A stretch of 32,134 nt of DNA, from assembly GCA_017634825.1 (NCBI GenBank), contig JAGBMP010000082.1, forward strand, positions 1-32,134, in the 5' to 3' direction. This DNA comes from Butyrivibrio sp. Lineage in GTDB: Bacteria; Bacillota; Clostridia; Lachnospirales; Lachnospiraceae. A program made the translations under genes and the position numbers. Below, in pieces: positions 1 through 8,351 of this stretch. Within the stretch, counting starts at the first letter, position 1. Each line of letters opens with the position of its first letter. The notes beneath the pieces are model-generated. The model was not told the origin of the DNA, made no database searches, and saw only the letters and a list, made by a program, of their open reading frames with translations.

Positions 1-2
1 AA

Positions 3-90
3 CGGAGAAAGCGGGATTTGAACCCGCGCGCCGCGTAAACGACCTACACCCTTAGCAGGGGCGCCTCTTCAGCCACTTGAGTATTTCTCC
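3..90 (-). tRNA. tRNA-Ser (anticodon GCT)
   Basis: On the minus strand a seven-base acceptor stem (GGAGAAA with TTTCTCC) encloses a D arm, an anticodon stem CCCCT/AGGGG-like with loop CTGCTAA, a long variable arm typical of class II serine tRNAs, and a T arm containing GGTTCAAATCC. The anticodon is GCT, reading AGC/AGT serine codons. The discriminator base is G, as expected for serine. No CCA is encoded. It lies downstream of the fumarase genes and has its own consensus promoter. Confidence 0.95.
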
Positions 91-155
91 ATGCCTGAAT
101 CCCACTACCAATATGTGAGTTTCATGCGTCCGTTCAAATCTAAGACGCAAATGTA

Positions 156-184
156 ATTATACAAAGCCATACAGCCTTTGTCAA
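156..184 (-). promoter_or_regulatory. Consensus sigma-A promoter for tRNA-Ser
   Basis: On the minus strand there is a perfect -35 TTGACA (179-184), a 17-base spacer and a perfect -10 TATAAT (156-161). The predicted start is about 60 bases upstream of the mature tRNA, leaving a short leader for processing. The -35 box lies six bases past the fumarase beta stop codon, so tRNA expression need not depend on read-through from the operon. Confidence 0.85.
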
Positions 185-189
185 TTGTT

Positions 190-747
190 TTATTCCGATT
201 CCTTCCTGTAAGCAGCACAGGCTGTCTCGTAGAGATTGTTTCCCTCTGAGTCAATTACTACTATAGCAGGGAATCTCTCCACTGTAAGCTTACGTATTGC
301 CTCGGTACCAAGATCATCATAGGCAATAACTTCAGAAGCAGTAATAGCCTTGGAAAGAAGAGCTCCTGCTCCACCGATAGCTGCAAAGTAAACAGCTCCG
401 TTTCTAACCATGGCATCTATAACCTCTTTGCTTCTCTTGCCCTTACCTATCATTCCACCAAGCCCAAGATCAAGGAGCTTTGGGGCATACTTGTCCATAC
501 GGCTTGCTGTGGTTGGTCCGGCAGAGCCAATGGGTCTTCCCTCTCTTGCAGGAGATGGCCCCATATAATAGATGAGATTTCCTCTTATATCAAAAGGAAG
601 CTCCTCGCCCTTTGAGAGAGCTTCATCCATTCTCTTGTGCGCAGCATCTCTGGCTGTATATATGGTTCCGGTTATGTATACCATATCGCCGGCCTTTAGC
701 TCTTTTGCCAAAGCAGGATCGATAGGGGCCTGTAATTCTCTGTCCAT
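190..747 (-). CDS. Fumarate hydratase class I, beta subunit
   Basis: This 185-residue protein is the C-terminal-type subunit of a two-subunit class I (iron-sulfur) fumarase, which interconverts fumarate and L-malate; the family also contains L(+)-tartrate dehydratases. The motif GPTTASRMD near residues 77-85 and a following GMIGKGKRS segment are characteristic of the FumC-terminal/TtdB family. The ATG start has AAGGA about nine bases upstream. The alpha subunit gene lies 61 bases upstream on the same strand, so the two are probably co-transcribed. No hairpin terminator is visible before the tRNA-Ser promoter. Fumarase is favoured over tartrate dehydratase because no tartrate gene is nearby, but sequence alone does not separate the two. 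Confidence 0.9.
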   Translation of the reverse strand: MDRELQAPIDPALAKELKAGDMVYITGTIYTARDAAHKRMDEALSKGEELPFDIRGNLIYYMGPSPAREGRPIGSAGPTTASRMDKYAPKLLDLGLGGMIGKGKRSKEVIDAMVRNGAVYFAAIGGAGALLSKAITASEVIAYDDLGTEAIRKLTVERFPAIVVIDSEGNNLYETACAAYRKESE

Positions 748-808
748 TCTCTAATTCCTTCTATGTAAGTTCTCTTATTCTTCTATTAGAAGAGTTTCTG
801 CAAAGCTG

Positions 809-1651
809 TCAGATTGTCACGAATGCATGTCTGTTTACATGGCAGCAAATATTTACAGCCACAGGAAGACCTGCGATATGTGTTGCATAAGTGTTAATGT
901 TGACTGCAAGCGCCGTTATTCTTCCGCCAAGTCCAGCTGGACCTATTCCACTTGCGTTGATCCTATCAAGCACCTCTTTTTCCATATCAGCGATGTATGG
1001 TATGTCTGAATGCTCTCCGGCCTTTCTGGTAAGAGCCTGCTTAGCCATGATGGCACACTTCTCGAAGGTTCCTCCGATACCTACGCCTACGACCATAGGC
1101 GGACAGGCGTTGGGGCCGGCGTCCATAACAGCCTGAACGATGGCGTTCTTAACACCCTCTTCACCATCGGCGGGCTTGAGCATGAAGACTCTGCTCATGT
1201 TCTCGCTTCCGAAGCCCTTGGGAGCACAGGTTATCTCTACCTTATCTCCCGGAACTATCTCGTAATGTATGATCGCAGGAGTGTTATCTCCTGTGTTCTT
1301 TCTTATAAGAGGGTCCGATACAACGCTCTTTCTAAGGAAGCCTTCCGTATATCCACGGCGCACTCCTTCGTTTATGGCTTCTGTCAGATCTCCACCCACA
1401 AAGTGCACATCCTGACCAACCTTTACGAACAGGACTGCCATTCCGGTATCCTGGCAGATTGGTATCATGTCTTTTCCGGCGATATCGAGGTTTTCACGGA
1501 GTTGGGCAAAGATCTTTTTCCCAAGCTCTGACTCCTCGGCGCTTTGAGCCTTTGAAAGAGCGTCCTCCATATCCTCGGAGAGGAAGTGATTGGCGTCGAT
1601 GCACAGCTTCTTAACCGCCTCTGTAATTTGCTTAACTTCTATTTCACGCAT
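809..1651 (-). CDS. Fumarate hydratase class I, alpha subunit
   Basis: This 280-residue protein is the N-terminal-type subunit of the iron-sulfur fumarase/tartrate dehydratase family. It should hold an oxygen-sensitive [4Fe-4S] cluster that binds substrate directly. Candidate cluster cysteines are C66 in PICQDTGMA, C183 in NACPPM, and C269 or C270 near the C-terminus (NICCH). The first two contexts are hallmarks of the family. The ATG start has GGGAG five bases upstream. The HIT hydrolase gene ends 12 bases upstream, and the beta subunit follows 61 bases downstream. In an anaerobe this enzyme probably serves the reductive or branched TCA pathway. Tartrate dehydratase is the only serious alternative. 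Confidence 0.92.
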   Translation of the reverse strand: MREIEVKQITEAVKKLCIDANHFLSEDMEDALSKAQSAEESELGKKIFAQLRENLDIAGKDMIPICQDTGMAVLFVKVGQDVHFVGGDLTEAINEGVRRGYTEGFLRKSVVSDPLIRKNTGDNTPAIIHYEIVPGDKVEITCAPKGFGSENMSRVFMLKPADGEEGVKNAIVQAVMDAGPNACPPMVVGVGIGGTFEKCAIMAKQALTRKAGEHSDIPYIADMEKEVLDRINASGIGPAGLGGRITALAVNINTYATHIAGLPVAVNICCHVNRHAFVTI

Positions 1652-1663
1652 AGCTTCTCCCGG

Positions 1664-2071
1664 TCAGGCTCCCACAATTGTGTCTTTGATTGCTGTAAGC
1701 TCCTCAGGTGAAGGGCTTGTTGGCTTCCATAAAATGTGCTGCCCGTCGTTTTTGTATCTTGGAATGATATGAAGATGGAAATGCATAACAGTCTGTCCTG
1801 CTGCCTCTCCGTTGTTCTGTACGAGGTTAAGACCGTCGCATGAGAGTTTCTCCTTCATGGTTCCTGCCACCTTCTTGGCAACCTTTGCTGCATCAGCCAA
1901 AACGTCCTCAGGGATCTCAAAAAGATCCGCATAGTGGTTCTTGGGAAGAACCAGGGCATGTCCCTTGGTTGCAGGGCCAAGATCAAGGATAACCCTGAAG
2001 GAATCGTCCTCGTATATAGTATTTGACGGAATCTCTCCCGCTGCGATTTTACAAAAGATACAGTTTTCCAT
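1664..2071 (-). CDS. HIT family nucleotide hydrolase (HinT-like)
   Basis: This 135-residue histidine-triad protein contains the defining motif HFHLHIIP, with H97, H99 and H101. The N-terminus has a CIFC pair (C4, C7), which in many HIT proteins contributes with histidines to a zinc site. Members hydrolyse phosphoramidates such as AMP-lysine or related dinucleotides; the natural substrate here cannot be read from sequence. The ATG overlaps the rhomboid stop codon by one base (TAATG), and GGAGGG sits about nine bases upstream, so translation is probably coupled. The length is normal for the family. Confidence 0.93.
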   Translation of the reverse strand: MENCIFCKIAAGEIPSNTIYEDDSFRVILDLGPATKGHALVLPKNHYADLFEIPEDVLADAAKVAKKVAGTMKEKLSCDGLNLVQNNGEAAGQTVMHFHLHIIPRYKNDGQHILWKPTSPSPEELTAIKDTIVGA

Positions 2072-2718
2072 TATGCAAGTCCCTCCATATTCTTGTTGTT
2101 CTTTAAAACAATGATATTTATAACGCCTAAAACAGCTCCCGTTAAAAAGCCTCCGGTGTGAGCCGCGGTGTTTGCACCCTTCTGGAAAAAGCAGGCTTCA
2201 ATAACAAAGACCCCCAAAAGCGCAAGCCTTATCATGAGGTTTCTGCTTCTTATAAAGGTCTTTCTGTTTACCAGAATCCATACCACAACAAAGCCAACCA
2301 GCCCCATAATGGCGCCGCTTGCCCCAACTGAGACCCAGCTGAGTCTGTTCTGGATTTCATAAGCCATGGATATCATGTTGCCAAAGAGTCCCGACAACAT
2401 ATAAAGGAAAAAGTAGAACGCATGCCCTGTGTAGTGCTCAACTATAGCGCCGCCAAGGGCAAGCATCAGCATGTTGTTTATAAGGTGCTGAGGATCAGCG
2501 TGAAGGAACATGGCTGTAAAGAGCCTGTAATACTGACCATCCCTAAGGACAACTTCAGTGATCATGGCCCCTTTTTCATACATCCATCCAAAGGCAAAAC
2601 TGCACAGCAAGAAAACGACCACGTTAATGGCCAGCAGTGCCAGTGTTATATAAGAGCTCTTGTAGATCTGCTCCTGTCTTTGCCAATAATCTCCCTCAGA
2701 GACATAAGTATCCTGCAT
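2071..2718 (-). CDS. Rhomboid family intramembrane serine protease
   Basis: This 215-residue polytopic membrane protein has about six hydrophobic segments. The catalytic dyad is visible: S134 in VGASGAIMG and H187 in AAHTGGFLTG. An HxxxxHLINNM-type motif near residues 73-83 matches the conserved His/Asn element of rhomboids. Such proteases cleave transmembrane substrates within the membrane; no substrate is evident. The C-terminus is short and basic. The ATG lies 15 bases after the flavodoxin gene, in a run of same-strand genes leading to the fumarase. Co-transcription seems to reflect general housekeeping more than a shared pathway. Confidence 0.92.
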   Translation of the reverse strand: MQDTYVSEGDYWQRQEQIYKSSYITLALLAINVVVFLLCSFAFGWMYEKGAMITEVVLRDGQYYRLFTAMFLHADPQHLINNMLMLALGGAIVEHYTGHAFYFFLYMLSGLFGNMISMAYEIQNRLSWVSVGASGAIMGLVGFVVVWILVNRKTFIRSRNLMIRLALLGVFVIEACFFQKGANTAAHTGGFLTGAVLGVINIIVLKNNKNMEGLA

Positions 2719-2733
2719 CCGGATTTCCCCAAC

Positions 2734-3741
2734 TTAATCTGCCATAAGGTCAAAGAACTGATCCATGCTTCTAAGAAGCTTGAAGTCTCCCTTCATCTTA
2801 ATGCTTCCTGCCATAAATGCTCTCTGGAAGCTAAGTCTCCCCCCAAGGATATCTTCAAAGGTTCTCTGATCTGAAGTAAGTGTAACATCGCAACCCTCCT
2901 CGTCTCCCACGTGGCAGTTGCACTTACTGTTATCTACATCTATGATGATGGGCTTAAGCTTATTGTTATCGGAAAAAGAAATCTTGTACTTAGCCACAAC
3001 TCCTGCAACAGGAGTGAATTTTTTGTTAAGAGTCTTAGCATATTCCTCGGAACTTCCAAGGGCATCTTCCTGTCCCATCTTGTCCCTGAATATGCTTGCA
3101 AGTTCCTGAAGGTCTTCCTTCTGCTTGCGAACGTACTTGTCATCCGAAGCATACTCCGAGAGCTGCTCAGATTCCTGCGGAGTAAGGTCTATGCTCTTGG
3201 CTACGCCGACCTTGTTGATGACCGCCTGATTACTTGCAGGGAACACCGGCATCTTCTGGTTGATGGTCCTGTAGATGTTCTCCGCCTTCTTATCTATTAT
3301 CTTGCCGTATTCAGAGCTGTTCTCAAGCTTGGTGGTATCCGCAATATATCCGCACATTCCGTCACAAGGAAGTCCGCCCAGCATCTCCCAGGCAGCTGCA
3401 AGACTCATCATGCCTTCTCTCTCGCCGTGTGTCGTACTCATGACAACGGGCGCCATGTAGATCTGCCTGATCTTGTCCTTGTCACCGTAGAGCCAGCAGG
3501 CATCAAGAAACTGCATCATGTATCCGCCGATTCCGTACCACTCAACCGTTGATGCCAGAATGATTCCGTCCGCATCCTTGAGAGTGTTGGGCAGAGCTGT
3601 GATGCCATTTCTCTGTTCATAGAGATTGTACTGCTGTACCTTTACATTAAGTTCCTGTAAAACCGCTGTGATCTGTGAGATGACGAAAAGCGTTGGATCA
3701 TCGATGATTCCGCGTCCGCCGTAATAGATATTTACCTTCAT
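2734..3741 (-). CDS. Flavodoxin-like FMN reductase fused to an SCP2 domain
   Basis: From the chosen start this is a 335-residue two-domain protein. Residues 1 to about 175 form a flavodoxin/NAD(P)H-dependent FMN reductase fold (start MKVNIYYGG; ADGIILASTVEWYGIG contributes to the flavin pocket). The C-terminal part, about 240-335, resembles an SCP2 sterol-carrier domain (TLTSDQRTFEDILGG through FQRAFMAGSIKMKGDF). Between them is a short Cys-rich stretch (CNCHVGDEEGC) that could bind a metal. A longer reading starting at 3798 overlaps the FHA gene and lacks a ribosome site, whereas the ATG at 3741 has GGAGGGGAGATC directly upstream. It probably acts as a cytoplasmic redox protein with a lipid-like or hydrophobic ligand. 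The substrate is unknown. Confidence 0.85.
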   Translation of the reverse strand: MKVNIYYGGRGIIDDPTLFVISQITAVLQELNVKVQQYNLYEQRNGITALPNTLKDADGIILASTVEWYGIGGYMMQFLDACWLYGDKDKIRQIYMAPVVMSTTHGEREGMMSLAAAWEMLGGLPCDGMCGYIADTTKLENSSEYGKIIDKKAENIYRTINQKMPVFPASNQAVINKVGVAKSIDLTPQESEQLSEYASDDKYVRKQKEDLQELASIFRDKMGQEDALGSSEEYAKTLNKKFTPVAGVVAKYKISFSDNNKLKPIIIDVDNSKCNCHVGDEEGCDVTLTSDQRTFEDILGGRLSFQRAFMAGSIKMKGDFKLLRSMDQFFDLMAD

Positions 3742-3766
3742 GATCTCCCCTCCGCTTAATAATCGT

Positions 3767-3775
3767 ATTATATCA
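3767..3775 (-). promoter_or_regulatory. Candidate extended -10 promoter
   Basis: In the 47-base gap between the FHA gene and the flavodoxin gene the minus strand carries TATAAT preceded by TG one base upstream, an extended -10 element. No good -35 is seen at the right distance. It could give the flavodoxin-to-fumarase genes independent expression from the Tad operon. Confidence 0.4.
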
Positions 3776-3788
3776 CACAATCTCCTAT

Positions 3789-5168
3789 TTATCTGCAATC
3801 AAAACAAACTCTGCCAAGCCTTATCTCGTCCCCTTCATCGATGTAGGTCTTTTGCTGCGGAAGGAGCTTAAGACCGTTTTTGAAGGTACCGTTGGTGGAT
3901 CCCAGATCAATCACAGCAATTCGCCCTCCGTCACTTACAAACCTGCAATGCATCCTTGATATGCTCACATCGCTAAGCACCTTATCAACGCAGCCTTCCA
4001 TTTTTCCGACAGTCAGCGGCAGTTTGTCAAAGGCAATCCTGACCGTCTTGTCAAGATTCCTGCTAAAGAGTGCGATGCCTTCACTCCTGACCTCATCAAG
4101 GACAACTGTCTCTCCGCACAGGGCCGTTTCTTTGGTAAAAGAGCTTTCGGCCCTTACAGGTTTTACGAAATCATAATCTTCTTCGTATCCAAAATCACCT
4201 TCTTCGCCCCCATAGCTGATATCTTCCTCCGGATACATCTCATCCTCGTCGAGTTCCTTCGTCTTCCTGCCTTTCCCGGGCGCTTCCATGCCTCCCCTAA
4301 GCTCCTTAAATCCGCCGACAAGGGCCACCACTCCCGTTACAACCGATACCAGCATTACAAAGATTGACAGCATATTCTCTTCATTTGAAAGGATGTAGTT
4401 CATTCTTATATAAACCATAGCTCCCACTACGCAGAAGAACAGCAGGGAAAAGAGCAGCTGGATTTTCCCTCCAAGTCTCTTTCCGGAGCTTCTAAGCCTT
4501 CCCTTCCCCTCATCTTCCTCGTATTCGTCAAAAGAGTCTGTGACATCCTCTGCATCTGTCATGTCAAAGCTTTCTGTAAAGCTCTCCCCATGCTTTTCCT
4601 CATAAGTGTTCTTCTCTGCCTCACAAGCTTCTTCTGCCAGAGTCTTTTCCAGCGCCTCATAAATAAAATCTCCAAAGGCAGCACTCTGCTCGCAAAGCCT
4701 GTAGACCAGCTCGGTAGCCTCTCTGTCATTCTCATCCACCAGCTCCAAAAGCTCCATGGCAAACTCGGAAAAGCTCTTCCCCTCATCATAAAAAGGACAG
4801 TAAATAAATCTGCACGCTCCGCTTGTAAGGTCCGTATATATACTCTTACTGTTAAAGACAATTCCTTCCTCTCCCAGCAGAAACTCAGACAAGCCCTCGA
4901 GAACATCCTTTATATCAGTAAGAAGGCTCTTTACCTGTGCAGCATTCATGCCGCTTGATGCGAATCTGTCCCCAAGGCTCTGCATGGAGTTTATCTCGTA
5001 ATAAAGAAACTTATCTCCGTTTATGCTCCTCTCGGTCAGAGGCACAAGACCCTTTATCCTGCCGCTTTCTGCGATCTTATACTGATACCTGCTCTCGCCC
5101 TCTTTACTCTTATCCTCAAACACAAGGTAGTTATGCTTCAATTCTCTGTAATACTTGTACTCCATCAT
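3789..5168 (-). CDS. FHA-domain membrane protein of the Tad locus (DUF6382-like)
   Basis: This 459-residue protein has an N-terminal domain (about 1-190) like the DUF6382 region found with Gram-positive Tad loci, then an acidic linker, two transmembrane segments (about 236-254 and 264-287), a second acidic linker and a C-terminal FHA domain (about 383-455). The FHA phosphothreonine-binding signature is complete: VSISRMHCRF gives the S-R-x-H element and DLGSTNGTFKNG gives the STNG loop. It probably senses Ser/Thr-phosphorylated partners at the membrane and regulates pilus assembly; this role is inferred. Its ATG overlaps the TadE stop by four bases (ATGA). It is the last gene of the Tad operon. 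Confidence 0.85.
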   Translation of the reverse strand: MMEYKYYRELKHNYLVFEDKSKEGESRYQYKIAESGRIKGLVPLTERSINGDKFLYYEINSMQSLGDRFASSGMNAAQVKSLLTDIKDVLEGLSEFLLGEEGIVFNSKSIYTDLTSGACRFIYCPFYDEGKSFSEFAMELLELVDENDREATELVYRLCEQSAAFGDFIYEALEKTLAEEACEAEKNTYEEKHGESFTESFDMTDAEDVTDSFDEYEEDEGKGRLRSSGKRLGGKIQLLFSLLFFCVVGAMVYIRMNYILSNEENMLSIFVMLVSVVTGVVALVGGFKELRGGMEAPGKGRKTKELDEDEMYPEEDISYGGEEGDFGYEEDYDFVKPVRAESSFTKETALCGETVVLDEVRSEGIALFSRNLDKTVRIAFDKLPLTVGKMEGCVDKVLSDVSISRMHCRFVSDGGRIAVIDLGSTNGTFKNGLKLLPQQKTYIDEGDEIRLGRVCFDCR

Positions 5169-5632
5169 TCATCTCCTATTGTTTCCAAAATCTCTTTTCC
5201 CAAATCCCGAAGTCTCGTGAACTTTCTGATGTGCTCTGTATAGCCAAATCGCTTTGCCCTTCCGGCAGCTTCATATTCCCAGCCGCTTTGAGGCTTTAAA
5301 AAGTACCTTCCCATGGCTGAGTGCAGGGCCGTTGAATACCCATGAACCCGGATTTCTTTTCCTGACGATGCCACTTCAAATGTAGGGTTTGTGCTGCCAA
5401 AATACTTTTTGCCCGCAACCTGCGATGACTTCTCATATACATAGTTTTCAGGGCTTCCATATATCTCCTCATCTGCAACGCTTGCCCTGAAAGCCAGTAT
5501 ATATGCGTCCTGCGACAGAATACATCTGCCATAGAGGTAGTACGAAAAGTAGATGAGCAGCGCAAAGACGCAGATGATCATCGGCACAATGAAGGAAGCC
5601 TCCAGCGTCATATACCCCTTAAATCTGCGCAA
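5165..5632 (-). CDS. TadE-like minor pilin
   Basis: This 155-residue protein begins with a prepilin-like segment: a short basic leader, then G followed by YMTLE, with glutamate at +5 of the predicted cleavage point, and a hydrophobic stretch (about 12-33) followed by a periplasm-type domain. This is the TadE/TadE-like arrangement of pseudopilins cleaved by the locus prepilin peptidase. The start is TTG at 5632, with GGGGGT about eight bases upstream. It overlaps the second prepilin peptidase gene by 14 bases and the FHA gene by four. It probably caps or initiates the pilus. Confidence 0.8.
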   Translation of the reverse strand: MRRFKGYMTLEASFIVPMIICVFALLIYFSYYLYGRCILSQDAYILAFRASVADEEIYGSPENYVYEKSSQVAGKKYFGSTNPTFEVASSGKEIRVHGYSTALHSAMGRYFLKPQSGWEYEAAGRAKRFGYTEHIRKFTRLRDLGKEILETIGDE

Positions 5633-6077
5633 GCATCATCACCCCCATCCCCAAGGTCAGGAAAGGAACAAAAGGCATTTTGGCCTTTTTCCCAACCTTT
5701 TTAAGCACCAGAAGAATCCCCGATATCAGTCCGCAGGCGAAAACTCCTGCGACCATCCCCATAACCGCAACCCCCGCTCCAAGCGCAGGCCCAGCGCACA
5801 AAATCAGCAGCCCATCCCCATAGCCGACGCTCTGCCCACTGACAAAAGACAAAAGCAGGAGAAACACTCCCGGCACCAGCGACATCAGTACATCCGAAGC
5901 ATCGAAGTTTCCCCCGTATATACTTACTGCCACTTTGGCAAAAGACATACCAAAGCATCCCAGTATTTCCCACAAAAATACGTCTCTGCTCCTTATATCC
6001 CCAATTGATGAAATTATCATTATCAGCAAAACACCCAGTCCAAAAAACACTTTTAACTCCTTATCCATAACGCTCAT
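5619..6077 (-). CDS. Second A24 prepilin peptidase of the Tad operon
   Basis: This 152-residue membrane protein has about five hydrophobic segments and the two catalytic aspartates of the A24 family. D27 lies in SSIGDIRSRD and D88 in GYGDG, the FxGD-like motif. It should cleave the short leaders of Flp and TadE/G-like pilins on the cytoplasmic side. The ATG overlaps the TadG-like stop by four bases. It is the second such enzyme in this operon; the first, at 12974-13390, differs in sequence. Whether each serves different pilins is unknown. Confidence 0.82.
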   Translation of the reverse strand: MSVMDKELKVFFGLGVLLIMIISSIGDIRSRDVFLWEILGCFGMSFAKVAVSIYGGNFDASDVLMSLVPGVFLLLLSFVSGQSVGYGDGLLILCAGPALGAGVAVMGMVAGVFACGLISGILLVLKKVGKKAKMPFVPFLTLGMGVMMLAQI

Positions 6078-6892
6078 CCGCAGGTGCTGCAGGGTCTTCT
6101 CCCGCCCACTTCGGAAATCGATATCGTATAAATCTTTCTCTTTAGTGCCAGGCAGTTAATACTGCTGTGGTACCTCTCGCCATATCCTGTGATAAAAACG
6201 TTGCCCCCTCCGATGTTCTCTCCGCAGTATTCACAGGCGTAGTATATCTTCCTGTCATTGTTGCGAAGGTGCTTTAGATCCTCGAAGGGAACGCTTTGTA
6301 CCTTAAGCCTAAGATGCTCGCAGTCAATGCTCCTGTGGTAAACCTCTCCGTGCTCCGTGACGTAGACCATCTCCTCTTCAACGCCCTCCATATCAAGGCC
6401 GGCTGAGATGTCATACCCCGTCCACGCATGTCCGAAGTATCTGGATTCCACGCCAAATTCATTAAATCCGATGACCGGAATCAGAGGATGGACTTTGTAA
6501 TCCACCACAAGGTCGATGATGTCATTTCCAAAAAGAACTTTTGACTGGATAAAGCTCATGCCCTCAAATCCGTTCGTGACAACGCTTTTATTTATGCCAT
6601 CTCCGAGGTACTGCCTCACCTTCTCTTTTGCATAAAAAACGCCTGCTGCCCCGGCCAGTGTATCCACTGCTCCCCCGCCTTCTGCCCCGAGACTCTCCTC
6701 ACCAAACCTAAGGTCAAACGCCATAAGGGACATCTCACTTCCCGTCTGGTGAAGCGCAGCCTCCATATCTGACTGAACCTTTACAATATTGAACATGGTC
6801 ATTATGTTTGCGAAGAAGAAAATAAACAGCGGAAGCGCCAGTGACGCCTCTACCGTCATGGAGCCGGGCATCCTGTGGTGCCTACATCTCAT
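6074..6892 (-). CDS. TadG-like pseudopilin with two His/Cys modules
   Basis: This 272-residue protein has a basic N-terminus, a prepilin-type site (G then SMTVE, glutamate at +5) and a hydrophobic segment (about 13-37). A mixed extracytoplasmic domain follows to residue 170. The C-terminus holds a duplicated module: residues 176-224 and 232-272 each read G-x-x-YH-x-S-I-x-C-x-x-L and, after a spacer, CxxCG. The candidate ligands are H186, C191, C220, C223 and H242, C247, C268, C271, as in a zinc-binding or Ada-like knuckle. The overlap with the DUF5702 gene is 11 bases, and AAGGA lies nine bases before the ATG. A structural role at the pilus base or tip is inferred. Confidence 0.78.
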   Translation of the reverse strand: MRCRHHRMPGSMTVEASLALPLFIFFFANIMTMFNIVKVQSDMEAALHQTGSEMSLMAFDLRFGEESLGAEGGGAVDTLAGAAGVFYAKEKVRQYLGDGINKSVVTNGFEGMSFIQSKVLFGNDIIDLVVDYKVHPLIPVIGFNEFGVESRYFGHAWTGYDISAGLDMEGVEEEMVYVTEHGEVYHRSIDCEHLRLKVQSVPFEDLKHLRNNDRKIYYACEYCGENIGGGNVFITGYGERYHSSINCLALKRKIYTISISEVGGRRPCSTCG

Positions 6893-8351
6893 ATCCGTAT
6901 ATCCTTTCTATCTTGCAGTCGTACCCAAACCTTGTCCTAACATGGATCTCCGCGCAGAAGGTATCCAGGCAGTGATCCATTTTAAAAGCTGCATTTCCGG
7001 CAGTCTTTCTCACATCCATCTCAATTATGTCTGCAAGGCGCATGGTCTTCTCCGGAAGACTCACCATAAAGAGCCTTGCCCGTACATAATCCTCATAGTA
7101 CATGCCCTCTCCGAGATCCCCGCCGTTTAGGAAATCCCTGAAGCCGAACATATTTGTAAGACTTAACCTCCAGGTGGAATCGCTCTTAAAAAGAGGAACT
7201 CTTCCACCGCTGAACAATATGTTTAAGTCCGACACTGTCTCGGCAAACGTCCATGCAAAAAGTATTGAGTATTTCACAAGGTCTGCCAGCTCCGGAATAC
7301 AGAACAGTGCAGTGACAGCCTCCGCAATAAACTCCGCCTCCGCAACCTTGGCATCACATCCAAAGAGGTAGATCATGTTTGATGCCTCTCTCCAGAAGAG
7401 CAGGTTCTCAGCCATCCTCTCAAGATTTCCCCAGTCGCTCTTTTGCCCATAGATCATGTACTCCAGCTGGTATTTCAAAAGAGATTTTTCAAGCTCTTTG
7501 CCATACCTTGAGCACTTCTCGTAGTAGTACTGCTCAAGTAAAAGCCTTTCGCCGGCAGAGATATCCTCTTGGTCATAAAGCCCCGTCCCTTTGTTTAACT
7601 GCCTGTGGGATGCATACTGATCAAGATCTACAACTGTCTTCGATATCCTTGACTTGTCCTTGATGGCAAGGTTTAAAGCACCAATGCCCCTTTGTGAATT
7701 CACCACATCCGCAGGGTTGGCAAGACTCATCTCCTCCTCTTCTCCGTCCTCGTTGATGATGGGCGGAAGCTCAATGGCATCAATCGCCGCCTGATTTTCC
7801 GCAGCCATAGCCGCCACATCCGTGGTATCAAGGGCCCCATCCCGGATCATCTGTGCGTTGGTCTGAACATCGCTAAGGAGCCCCTCGACAGGCTCGGCGC
7901 CCATATATGAAATTATCTGCCTGTTCAGCACCGCACCTTTATTGTCCAGGGCAAAAGAGCTTCCGGTGATACTTACGCCATCGCAGTACGCAGAAAATAT
8001 TGAATCATTGCCGGTAAGGCGACTGGCTACAGTCCTGCTAAAGTTCTTTTGCGCATAGTATCTTAGATGCTCCTGTGTGTTTATGATGGAGGGGTTCTCG
8101 CACCCGTAAGAAGTATCCACAAACAGGAGCCCATACTGCTCATAGAGCGCTCTGCTGTACTCGGCAAGTACTGAATTCATGGAGATGTCCGCAACACATT
8201 CCGTCTTCATTTTGACCGCCCCTATCCTGGCCCCCTGAAAGAGGACCAGAATAAGTGACAGGATTATCATTATGGACAGCGACAGAAATACCGTCACATA
8301 ACCCTTAGTTCGTGATAACACGGGTATCCTGTCTGATTGCCTTAAAGACAT
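6882..8351 (-). CDS. DUF5702 Tad-locus membrane protein
   Basis: This protein of about 489 residues begins with a single hydrophobic segment (GYVTVFLSLSIMIILSLILV) and then a large extracytoplasmic domain. The segment after it (EYSRALYEQYGLLFVDTSYG) is characteristic of the DUF5702 family found beside Gram-positive Tad genes. The N-terminal motif resembles a prepilin site, but the +5 glutamate is replaced by phenylalanine. The start is uncertain: ATG at 8351 is used here, while GTG at 8321 has AGGA five bases upstream and would start the protein just before the hydrophobic segment. Both overlap the Flp pilin gene. Its function is unknown; a pilus assembly or surface-display role is inferred from context. 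Confidence 0.75.
   Translation of the reverse strand: MSLRQSDRIPVLSRTKGYVTVFLSLSIMIILSLILVLFQGARIGAVKMKTECVADISMNSVLAEYSRALYEQYGLLFVDTSYGCENPSIINTQEHLRYYAQKNFSRTVASRLTGNDSIFSAYCDGVSITGSSFALDNKGAVLNRQIISYMGAEPVEGLLSDVQTNAQMIRDGALDTTDVAAMAAENQAAIDAIELPPIINEDGEEEEMSLANPADVVNSQRGIGALNLAIKDKSRISKTVVDLDQYASHRQLNKGTGLYDQEDISAGERLLLEQYYYEKCSRYGKELEKSLLKYQLEYMIYGQKSDWGNLERMAENLLFWREASNMIYLFGCDAKVAEAEFIAEAVTALFCIPELADLVKYSILFAWTFAETVSDLNILFSGGRVPLFKSDSTWRLSLTNMFGFRDFLNGGDLGEGMYYEDYVRARLFMVSLPEKTMRLADIIEMDVRKTAGNAAFKMDHCLDTFCAEIHVRTRFGYDCKIERIYGYEM

Noticed and set aside
1010..1531. 173-codon plus-strand open frame opposite fumarase alpha
   Set aside because: It lies antisense to a clear family member with intact motifs, has no ribosome site or recognisable domain, and follows from codon use on the other strand.
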